64,000 nt of DNA from Paenibacillus sp. J31TS4 (GTDB taxonomy: Bacteria; Bacillota; Bacilli; Paenibacillales; NBRC-103111): assembly GCF_018403265.1 (NCBI RefSeq), contig NZ_BOSI01000009.1:25579-89578 (forward strand). The letters run 5' to 3'. The translations under genes and the position numbers were made by a program. Each line of letters opens with the position of its first letter. Position 1 is the first letter of the stretch. Under the pieces are notes generated by a model. It was given only the letters and a program-made list of their open reading frames with translations. It ran no database searches and was not told where the DNA came from. Shown here in pieces: positions 58,508-64,000 of the stretch.

Positions 58508-59786
58508 TAAAGGCATTCCTCTCCTTACCCTCGAGAGAGAGCATGTGTTGGATGGCTCTTTTGGCGCTTGCCGTCGCGGCATTGACCAACACTTCCCCAT
58601 GCGACGCCCATTCTCCTGCTACATATAATCCTTGGATTTCCGGGACAGCGGGTCCGGGATTCTCATGACGTTTCATATGCATAAAGTCGTGACAAACCAT
58701 CATTTTAGGAAGGTATTGCTTGACAACCAATTCTTCCCGCCATCCTGGCTGCATCAAATCCAGCAAGCCTTCCAGTTCGTGCAAATCTTTATCCGGGTCC
58801 GTTTCTTTCCCTTGGTACTTAATGAGCGAGATGACCTGCGCGCCATCGTCGCTTAGATAAGCCGCACGCGAATAATTGCTAAGAAGCACGGTCTGATCAA
58901 TCCCGTATGCAAATTGTTGTTTAGGCTTGGGAAGTCGTTTCAAGGCCACATCCAGGCAAGCCGCGGTGACCTCAATCGCTTGTTCTTTCCAGGTATGAAG
59001 CGCGGTTTTTTCTGCAAAGGGCACCAACTCCTTTGCGATAGAAGGCGGTGTGGCAAGGATAACATGGTCCGTCTCGATTTTCGTTCCGTCTTCAAAGAGA
59101 ACCTGCCGCACGATCCCGCCAGTGGTATCGATGGACGAGACTTTCGTATTTGTTAATAACCGCACTCCCAGATCGGATGTTTTTTGCCGCATTTCCTCGA
59201 TCAATTGGCCCCAGCCCCGATCCAGGTACAACGCACCTTTAAGGGCATTCTGCAGCTGGTTCAATACAGGACCCGCGGCCGGCAAATCCGGCCCGGCCAC
59301 ATAACTGGCGGCACGAAGCAACGAATAAAAGAGATTGCGCACCATGGGATCTTGCATATTCCCCTCGACCCATTCGCGGACACTGATCCGGTCAAATTGA
59401 CGCGTATCCGCTTTTGAAACTTTCATAAGACAGGAAGCAAACTCCATCTTTCCTTTCCAAGACAACAGCGGGGTCGTAAACAAGGATTTCATATCCATAG
59501 GCAAGATTTTCAATTTCCCTTTCCAAACGCCATAAGCGTCAGTCGAAGGTTTCTTTCCTTGCAAGGTCAGTCCCAATTCCCGGAAAGTCGCGTACGCATC
59601 TCCCGCATACATGGCATGCGCGCCCAGATTGAAGTAAGCTCCTTTTTTCTTGTTGGTCATGGCCCGGCCGCCTAAGCGATTCTGTTTTTCAATGACCACC
59701 GTTTGTTTCCCGGCTTTGGCTGCGTATATTGCAGCGGTTAAACCCGCTATCCCTACACCAACCACGACCACATCAACCTTTTGCAT
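58485..59786 (-). CDS. FAD-dependent oxidoreductase (phytoene desaturase/amine oxidase-like)
   Basis: 433 residues. Dinucleotide-binding start VDVVVVGVGIAGLTAAIYAAKAGKQTVVIEKQNRLGGRA and C-terminal FAD motif IQGLYVAGEWASHGEVLVNAATASAKRA. Amine-oxidase/desaturase fold; substrate unknown. Its stop overlaps the ECF41 gene start, and ECF41 sigmas are known to be linked to an oxidoreductase. A TGTCACA-16-TGTC promoter lies upstream. Start is ATG 59786 or GTG 59789. Confidence 0.86.
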   Translation of the reverse strand: MQKVDVVVVGVGIAGLTAAIYAAKAGKQTVVIEKQNRLGGRAMTNKKKGAYFNLGAHAMYAGDAYATFRELGLTLQGKKPSTDAYGVWKGKLKILPMDMKSLFTTPLLSWKGKMEFASCLMKVSKADTRQFDRISVREWVEGNMQDPMVRNLFYSLLRAASYVAGPDLPAAGPVLNQLQNALKGALYLDRGWGQLIEEMRQKTSDLGVRLLTNTKVSSIDTTGGIVRQVLFEDGTKIETDHVILATPPSIAKELVPFAEKTALHTWKEQAIEVTAACLDVALKRLPKPKQQFAYGIDQTVLLSNYSRAAYLSDDGAQVISLIKYQGKETDPDKDLHELEGLLDLMQPGWREELVVKQYLPKMMVCHDFMHMKRHENPGPAVPEIQGLYVAGEWASHGEVLVNAATASAKRAIQHMLSLEGKERNAFNEHRRII

Positions 59787-59819
59787 CACTCTTCATCCCC
59801 TTCGAATTTTTACCTGTAT

Positions 59820-59846
59820 GACAGGAAGGGGAGGTGAAGTGTGACA
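59820..59846 (-). promoter_or_regulatory. ECF41-type promoter of oxidoreductase-sigma operon
   Basis: Minus strand TGTCACA (59840-59846), exactly 16 bp, TGTC (59820-59823). The published ECF41 promoter is TGTCACA-N16-CGTC; this differs at one base. It suggests that the sigma factor activates its own operon. Confidence 0.65.
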
Positions 59847-59874
59847 GAAGAGCATAAATATTTTTTAAGACAGC

Positions 59875-60450
59875 TTAAAAGATTCCCGTAACGTCCGAGG
59901 TAAGCAGTACTACGAGAACGAGAAAGAGCACGACGACGGGGAGGATTCCTTTTGTGCTCTTTGCGCCTTGGCTGTTCTTCAGCTTAAACCTGGCATACAT
60001 CAACAAACCGGCTGCAATCAAAGCAAGCTCTATCGCAGAGGATAACCACGGCCACCTCCATGCGCCAAGCCCAAGCAGCGGGAGGCCGCCCCAGTTGCCC
60101 GGCAAAAGCGGCATATCCCCGCGATGGACGACGAGGTCGAGCACCCAGTGGCTGAAGACGATGCCTGCCATGATCCAGCTCGCTCTTTTTCCCCACAAAC
60201 TCCATGCCAGCAGACCTGCAAGAATGGACAAGAAAAACGCTCCGACGAGTGAATGCGTGTAATCCGCGTGAATGATCAACTCCCCGTAACCGCTGCCGAT
60301 TGTTTTGTCATCCATTGATTCCGCGCCATTCATCATCATCGGAAGGAACACGATATCCAACAGCTGCGAACCCGCTAACAATGCCCAAAGCGGAACTTCC
60401 GGAGCCTTCGACCGTACTCCGGCCGCCAAACCGAAATGTCCTGCAAACAT
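59875..60450 (-). CDS. Membrane protein of the YdjM/metal-dependent hydrolase type
   Basis: 191 residues from the ATG at 60450 (GGGGAGTGTAAAC). Five hydrophobic helices. FAGHFGLAAGVRSKAPEVPLWALLAGSQLLDI, HADYTHSLVGAFFLSIL and FSHWVLDLVVHRGDMPLLPG hold the conserved His and Asp of this membrane hydrolase-like family. Catalysis is unproven. Three palindromic operators lie directly upstream; no TetR gene is adjacent. Confidence 0.8.
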   Translation of the reverse strand: MFAGHFGLAAGVRSKAPEVPLWALLAGSQLLDIVFLPMMMNGAESMDDKTIGSGYGELIIHADYTHSLVGAFFLSILAGLLAWSLWGKRASWIMAGIVFSHWVLDLVVHRGDMPLLPGNWGGLPLLGLGAWRWPWLSSAIELALIAAGLLMYARFKLKNSQGAKSTKGILPVVVLFLVLVVLLTSDVTGIF

Positions 60451-60474
60451 GTTTACACTCCCCTTCAAATTGTA

Positions 60475-60519
60475 TAACCATTGGTTACTAACCTTTGGTT
60501 ATAATATAACCACCGGTTA
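60475..60519. promoter_or_regulatory. Three TAACCnnnGGTTA palindromes
   Basis: TAACCATTGGTTA (60475-60487), TAACCTTTGGTTA (60489-60501) and TAACCACCGGTTA (60507-60519), with starts 14 and 18 bp apart. The minus strand between them reads TATATTATAACC, a possible -10. The cluster covers the promoter of the membrane-hydrolase gene and looks like a TetR-type operator array. Confidence 0.78.
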
Positions 60520-60548
60520 CTTATGTGTCAACAGCTTTTTTCGCACAT

Positions 60549-60574
60549 CAAAAAACGCCACTAGCCTAGTGGCG
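60549..60574 (-). terminator. Intrinsic terminator of GyrI-DoxX operon
   Basis: CGCCACTA/TAGTGGCG stem with loop GCC, followed on the minus strand by TTTTTTGATG. The hairpin repeat copy 3 lies immediately beside it. Confidence 0.85.
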
Positions 60575-60616
60575 GCAAGTTTTAAGGCCATCCTTAGTCG
60601 GATGGCCTTTTCTTTT
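60575..60616. repeat. Hairpin repeat, copy 3
   Basis: GCAAGTTTTAAGGCCATCC, TTAGTC, GGATGGCCTTTTCTTTTC: same unit as copies 1, 2 and 4, with a T-rich 3' end. Confidence 0.78.
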
Positions 60617-60659
60617 CTATGTTGCGGAGATTGTTGGAATTTCGCAAACGCATACTAGA

Positions 60660-61082
60660 CTAGAGTCTGCGGCTTTTTGGACGCAGCGCCCAGGAAGCGA
60701 TGCCAAGCGCGGCATAGAAAAGCGGAAGAATAATATGGAATCCACCATTGCCGTAATCATTAGCGAACACATGAGATAAGGCCGCACCCGTCATTAGAAA
60801 AAAGATACCGCTATAAGCCCATTCCTTGAGCCGGGGGAAACCTGGCATGACGATCGCAATGACGCCAAGCAATTTCCAAGCTCCGAGAATGTTCGTGACA
60901 TATAACGGGAACCCAATATCGGTTACCAAATCGACATTCCCACCATATCGCATCAATTGCCCGATCCCACTTAATGCAATAGAGAATGCGAGAAATATAG
61001 TGACGATCCAATAAGCGACCGTCCTTCCAACAGGGCGGGCTTCCACCTTCGCGATTTTTTCATTACCGGTCATCGTACTCAT
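60660..61082 (-). CDS. DoxX-family membrane protein
   Basis: 140 residues from the ATG at 61082, whose ATGA overlaps the GyrI-like stop; AGGAGG lies seven bases upstream inside that gene. Four helices: VAYWIVTIFLAFSIALSGIGQLMRYGG, DIGFPLYVTNILGAWKLLGVIAIV, and two more. Complete DoxX-like protein, unlike the remnant at 44396. Possibly thiol or redox stress; function unproven. Co-translated with copy 2 of the GyrI-like gene. Confidence 0.83.
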   Translation of the reverse strand: MSTMTGNEKIAKVEARPVGRTVAYWIVTIFLAFSIALSGIGQLMRYGGNVDLVTDIGFPLYVTNILGAWKLLGVIAIVMPGFPRLKEWAYSGIFFLMTGAALSHVFANDYGNGGFHIILPLFYAALGIASWALRPKSRRL

Positions 61083-61585
61083 TGCCATTCCTCCTTTGAT
61101 CTCGTTTCCTTCATCACAACCGGAATCCACATTTCGCCATATACGAGGCTATCTCGCTGCCCCATCTCAACCGTAGCATTGGGCCCGCCGACATAGGCGA
61201 AATCCTTTGCTTCCGGCAAGACTTGACCAAAGGCAATGCCGGTAAGCATGCTGCTCAGCTCATCAGCCGTCTTCGCTTCGCCTTTAATGACAAGGTATCG
61301 ACCCTTAGGGAATTGGATCCCTCTATGTTCTTCCGGTATCGATGCTTCTGTCATGACGCCGGCATAATACATCCTCTTGCGGTTTACCAATTCGTTTACA
61401 GCAAAGATGTAGTCGTTCGCAGCAACTGCCTTTAACGAGTCTAGCCTTCCATCCTGCTCCACTGTCCGCCAAAAGGTTTCCTTCTCCTTGTTCATGCCGG
61501 CATAGTCCGTGTACTCGCTCTTCAGTTCCGTTCCAATACCTAGAACGATAAAGCTGTCTTTTTCCTCAAGGGTATATGCTGCCAT
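61079..61585 (-). CDS. GyrI-like (effector-binding domain) protein, copy 2
   Basis: 168 residues. Starts at ATG 61585 (or the ATG just before, 61588) after AGGAG. Paralogue of 52044-52523: FIVLGIGTELKSEYTDYAG, DYIFAVNELVNRKRMYYAG, FPKGRYLVIKGEAKTADEL, ATVEMGQRDSLVYGEMWIPVV. A short extra tail (KETRSKEEWQ) reaches into the DoxX gene. The promoter matches that of copy 1, but the WYL regulator is absent. Confidence 0.82.
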   Translation of the reverse strand: MAAYTLEEKDSFIVLGIGTELKSEYTDYAGMNKEKETFWRTVEQDGRLDSLKAVAANDYIFAVNELVNRKRMYYAGVMTEASIPEEHRGIQFPKGRYLVIKGEAKTADELSSMLTGIAFGQVLPEAKDFAYVGGPNATVEMGQRDSLVYGEMWIPVVMKETRSKEEWQ

Positions 61586-61695
61586 CATCCCAGCTCCTTT
61601 TTTTGATTTGTAATTTGTTTTTCCATTTGATGGGTTCATCATAATCTTCAATCATGTCAAAAAATGATACTGTTTAGAGGGCCCGATGAAAAAAG
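61586..61695 (-). promoter_or_regulatory. Duplicated promoter with truncated regulator start
   Basis: On the minus strand CTTTTTTCATCGGG, CCCTCTAAACAG, TTTTTTGACA and ATTATGATGAAC occur in the order and spacing seen at 51933-52010. CTTTTTTCAT is the complement of ATGAAAAAAG, the first bases of the WYL gene, and it ends exactly where hairpin repeat copy 4 starts (61695). Confidence 0.75.
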
Positions 61696-61732
61696 CAAGT
61701 TTAAAGGCCATCCTTTGCGGGATGGCCTTCTC
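61695..61732. repeat. Hairpin repeat, copy 4
   Basis: GCAAGTTTAAAGGCCATCC, TTTGCG, GGATGGCCTTCTC: differs from copy 1 by one base in the loop. It abuts the truncated WYL start. Confidence 0.8.
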
Positions 61733-61853
61733 ATCTCGATTGCGTAAATGGTCTCGCACAAAACTTTCGGGCCAAACCCAATCTCCTCACTCCGCAAATA
61801 AAAAAGCACTACTATTCTTTATTTCTTTTTAATGTTGATTTGTGACATAAGAA

Positions 61854-61877
61854 AACCGCCTTTGAGAAAAGGCGGTT
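61854..61877 (-). terminator. Intrinsic terminator
   Basis: AACCGCCTTT/AAAGGCGGTT-type stem, followed on the minus strand by TTCTTATG. About 90 bp after the kinase stop codon. The 61733-61853 stretch has no gene. Confidence 0.72.
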
Positions 61878-61967
61878 AATTGAGCTATCGTATCCTGTTA
61901 GCGCAGTGGATGGTCTTATTCGTATCCAGTGCACTGATGTATTGGGCTGTCCTTGAGCACCCGTAAG

Positions 61968-62486
61968 TTACCGTCGTTGGCGTTCATTTGCTTCGATTTG
62001 ACGGAGGATTTCGTCAACGACGTGTGCGATCGGTGCGGTGGCGTCGATAATAATCCCGTTTTTAGGAACGCCTTCTTTCGTTTGATGCAAGCGCGCACAG
62101 AATTCCCGTTCCTCTGGTCTGCCACCCCAGTCAGTTGGGTCCAGTGCCACTCGCTCATCAATCCGCTGGAGACAGGTTTCCAAGTCGACCTCAAGGATGA
62201 ACACGGCGTCGAAGAGATCGATGAATTTGGAAAAATTCCATGAACCACCGCAGAAGAATGTTACCGGCTCATCCTGATTGCCGACCAAAGCTCTTACTTT
62301 ATCTACATGCCAAATGTGGTGTTCGGGTTTAAAGCCATCCGTCGCGGTACCAGTTTCCGGATCGCCTTGATAAGCCAATTCACGGTCACCATGAATGGCA
62401 TGGTAGTTGCGCCGCTGCAATTCGTTGCAGACTGTAGTTTTGCCGGCGCCGGAAACGCCTCCAATCAGATAATTCCTAATGCCCAT
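61968..62486 (-). CDS. P-loop nucleoside-kinase-like protein
   Basis: 172 residues from the ATG at 62486 (GGAGGGTCTGCC). Walker A GGVSGAGKTT at residues 9-18, then HGDRELAYQGDPETG, a Walker B-like AVFILEVDLETCLQRID and LDPTDWGGRPEER lid region. It resembles small-molecule or nucleoside kinases (AAA_18-like). Substrate unknown. Monocistronic. Mid-GC gene in an otherwise AT-rich end region. Confidence 0.72.
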   Translation of the reverse strand: MGIRNYLIGGVSGAGKTTVCNELQRRNYHAIHGDRELAYQGDPETGTATDGFKPEHHIWHVDKVRALVGNQDEPVTFFCGGSWNFSKFIDLFDAVFILEVDLETCLQRIDERVALDPTDWGGRPEEREFCARLHQTKEGVPKNGIIIDATAPIAHVVDEILRQIEANERQRR

Positions 62487-62570
62487 GGCAGACCCTCCAT
62501 TCAATTAGATAAGCACAATATATTAGATGTTTCTATTTGTCGCTAAATGCCCAATAGTTCAATAACTTTT

Positions 62571-62640
62571 TCAGTCTAAAACTATATTTCCTTAGTCTAT
62601 AACAATATTTTTTTGTCTAATACTTTATTCTCATTAAACA
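62571..62640. repeat. Three imperfect AT-rich repeats in a gene-free gap
   Basis: CAGTCTAAAACTATATTT, TAGTCTATAACAATATTT and TTGTCTAATACTTTATTC occur 25-27 bp apart. The 62487-62843 gap holds no gene that I can see. The repeats could be binding sites or slipped duplications; not identified. Confidence 0.45.
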
Positions 62641-62843
62641 ACTATTTTCATTTACCTCTCGGTAATTGTAATCATTCCTTCCAAAGGTGAATGTTCTTTG
62701 TGCTATATGTAATACGCCGATAAGATGCAATTTTCCTGCTTGTGTTATTCCACTATACTGCCCCGTTAGCACAATAAGCGACTGTCCTTATGGAACAATC
62801 GCACTCCGTTAATTCAATATGAATTTATAATGACGGAGGACTA

Positions 62844-63179
62844 TCAGACAGACAAATCGATAAATTCTAGTTCCATTTCTGCTTCTACTTTCGAACGGTA
62901 AACGGTAATTTTATCATAGGGTTTCAAGTTGTCTTGCCATGATTCTATATTACTCAGAAAATCTTCTCCATTTTCAGAAATTATCAAGCACTCTAAATCC
63001 CTATTGATATAACAAATTGGTGAGTCACTTTCCAAATCACATTGTTGACCAACAGTTCCGATAAATCCACCTTTACTATCTTTTGCCATAATATCTACAT
63101 ATGGAACCGTATAAAATTCTAAATGTGGAATATCATCGTCAAAGGCCGAGCGAGTGGCCGGCTGCCTCTGTTTCAGCAT
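62844..63179 (-). CDS. SUKH/SMI1-like hypothetical, probably 5'-truncated
   Basis: 111 residues, acidic. DSKGGFIGTVGQQCDLESDSPICYINRDLECLIIS and NGEDFLSNIESW recall the C-terminal half of SMI1/KNR4 (SUKH) proteins, which serve as immunity proteins in toxin systems. The first 12 codons lie inside repeat copy A (63145-63203), and no ribosome site precedes the ATG, so the true N-terminus is probably lost. Family assignment is tentative. Confidence 0.5.
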   Translation of the reverse strand: MLKQRQPATRSAFDDDIPHLEFYTVPYVDIMAKDSKGGFIGTVGQQCDLESDSPICYINRDLECLIISENGEDFLSNIESWQDNLKPYDKITVYRSKVEAEMELEFIDLSV

Positions 63180-63203
63180 TTAACTAACGTATTCCATTAG
63201 CTT
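63145..63203. repeat. Intergenic repeat, copy A
   Basis: GCCGAGCGAGTGGCCGGCTG, then CC..CTG, ATTTAACTAACGTA and TTAGC. Matches copy B (63673-63731) at most positions of both ends. It is fused to the start of the SUKH-like gene. Confidence 0.7.
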
Positions 63204-63225
63204 AGGAAATAAGAGAGCATCAGAT

Positions 63226-63570
63226 TTAATTTAATACTTCCCACAAATATCCTTCTTTCATTTGAATTAGTGTACCTAAAACACCAAGTGTTCTAAAGGT
63301 TTCCTTTTCCCCACTTTCATATTTATAGTTTATTTCATACGAAGCGTATATTCCAGCATTTCTAAAATGAGAAGATTTTGAGTTTATTTCCTCCCCGTCT
63401 TTGTAACATAAACTCCCAACGTTTCTGTCGAATTCACAGTTAATTCTGTATTTCTGCATAACCCATTTATCAAACTTTTTATGATTAGGCGTAGTTATTA
63501 GCATAATTATTAAGAGCATAATTAGTCCTATTGGAATCCATTTTAAGGCTCTTTTTTTGTCCATATTCAT
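63226..63570 (-). CDS. Membrane-anchored hypothetical protein
   Basis: 114 residues. N-terminal basic residues and one membrane helix (ALKWIPIGLIMLLIIMLIT), then a small external domain with two Cys (INCEFDRNVGSLCYKDG) and a Lys/Glu-rich end. AAGGAGG lies close before ATG 63570; ATG 63564 has better spacing. Not recognised. It lies between repeat copies A and B, is AT-rich, and may be a transferred cassette. Confidence 0.62.
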   Translation of the reverse strand: MNMDKKRALKWIPIGLIMLLIIMLITTPNHKKFDKWVMQKYRINCEFDRNVGSLCYKDGEEINSKSSHFRNAGIYASYEINYKYESGEKETFRTLGVLGTLIQMKEGYLWEVLN

Positions 63571-63672
63571 AATCCTCCTTCCCCCTTATACAACCATTTT
63601 CTCATTTAAACTTACAAGAGCCGTTATGATGCGGTTATTGCGCTTTTCTGCCCGTTAGCTTAACAAAAAATC

Positions 63673-63731
63673 AGCCGATCGAGTGGCCGGCTGCCGCTGA
63701 ATCATTATTCAACTAACGTACCCGTTAGCGG
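63673..63731. repeat. Intergenic repeat, copy B, with terminator
   Basis: GCCGATCGAGTGGCCGGCTG...ATTCAACTAACGTA...TTAGC. On the minus strand the same DNA forms CAGCCG/CGGCTG followed by ATTTTTT, an intrinsic terminator. CCCGTTAGC occurs on both sides (63650 and 63721). The 63571-63672 and 63732-63846 gaps contain no gene. Confidence 0.68.
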
Positions 63732-63846
63732 AATCTGTTTTAGGGAACCTCGCCGAGATTCTCCAGACTAGGCCTCACCATCAATACCAGCGATTCCATA
63801 TATAACTAGATCGCTTAGGCTAGAGGAGGTATTTCAACCACGCTTG

Positions 63847-63969
63847 TTAATAATTTCCAATTTCACGGGTCAGTACTTTAAACTGAAGGGAATAAGCTTT
63901 TAACGTATGTGGACTAAAACCCATAATGCGTTTGTCATCGTACAACGTCCAGAGATCAGTCATTTTCAT
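63847..63969 (-). pseudogene. Tyrosine recombinase (integrase) remnant, N-terminal 40 residues
   Basis: ATG at 63969 after GGGAGGGG. MKMTDLWTLYDDKRIMGFSP continues HTLKAYSLQFKVLTREIGNY and then stops. The 'GFSP.TLKAY...' pattern is the SAM-like core-binding start of phage-type integrases. The protein ends after 40 residues, and the following frame (QAWLKYLL) stops again. The catalytic domain is absent, so this is a decayed mobile-element relic. Confidence 0.65.
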
Positions 63970-64000
63970 AAAACAAAACCCCTCCCAAGGCTAGTTACTA

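Noticed and set aside
63640..63731. Possible integron attC sites from repeated CCCGTTAGC and AACTAACG
   Set aside because: The spacing and paired core sites (RYYYAAC/GTTRRRY) are not met, and no integron integrase is seen; the integrase stub is of phage type.

Overview
The window looks like a chromosomal segment from a GC-rich, endospore-forming, motile Bacillota, most likely Paenibacillus or a close relative. The reasons are the strong AGGAGG-type ribosome binding sites, an endospore coat-associated YheC/YheD ATP-grasp gene, a CheX phosphatase gene, and many Bacillus-type families (DUF2573, DUF423, PadR, YtrA-type GntR, thiXYZ). No rRNA, tRNA, CRISPR array or intact insertion sequence was seen. 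The genus is an inference; nothing in the window fixes it.

1-42.8 kb is GC-rich core-like DNA. It opens with a 5' gene fragment (UlaG-like metallo-beta-lactamase fold) and a secreted protein. An eleven-gene leftward operon (1.1-11.7 kb) follows: a LivKHMGF-type ABC importer with an acyl-CoA synthetase, thioesterase, acyl-CoA dehydrogenase-like flavoprotein, SDR, MDR reductase and glyoxalase-like protein, under one consensus sigma-A promoter. It probably imports and activates an organic acid that I cannot name. Next come an ECF sigma/anti-sigma pair, hydrolases, a zinc metallopeptidase and the class I ribonucleotide reductase genes nrdA-nrdB. The nrdA leader carries two NrdR boxes, a cobalamin riboswitch and a terminator. 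At 25-28 kb an ABC-2 exporter sits behind a ykkC-class leader that best fits the ppGpp-sensing subtype. A PadR pair, a degenerate DODA-fold gene, a HAD phosphatase, a stress protein and a two-component system follow. A TPP riboswitch then precedes a thiamine-precursor transport operon, followed by YheC/YheD and a short UvrA-like ATPase.

43-64 kb is accessory in character. Base composition falls towards the right end, genes are small, and there are many regulator-plus-enzyme modules (LysR-SDR, TetR-hydrolase, WYL-GyrI-like, GntR-ABC, ECF41-oxidoreductase-YciI). Decay is visible: a deletion removed the 5' ends of divergent DoxX and sigma genes, an ECF41 sigma gene is frameshifted just before its regulatory domain, and an integrase survives only as a fragment. 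A GyrI-like gene exists twice with a conserved divergent promoter, but the second copy has lost its WYL regulator at the edge of a short hairpin repeat. That repeat occurs four times between 55 and 62 kb.

The strongest leads are the RNA-level controls (cobalamin plus NrdR on nrdAB; ppGpp-type leader on an exporter), the frameshifted ECF41 regulon, and the duplicated GyrI-like locus.
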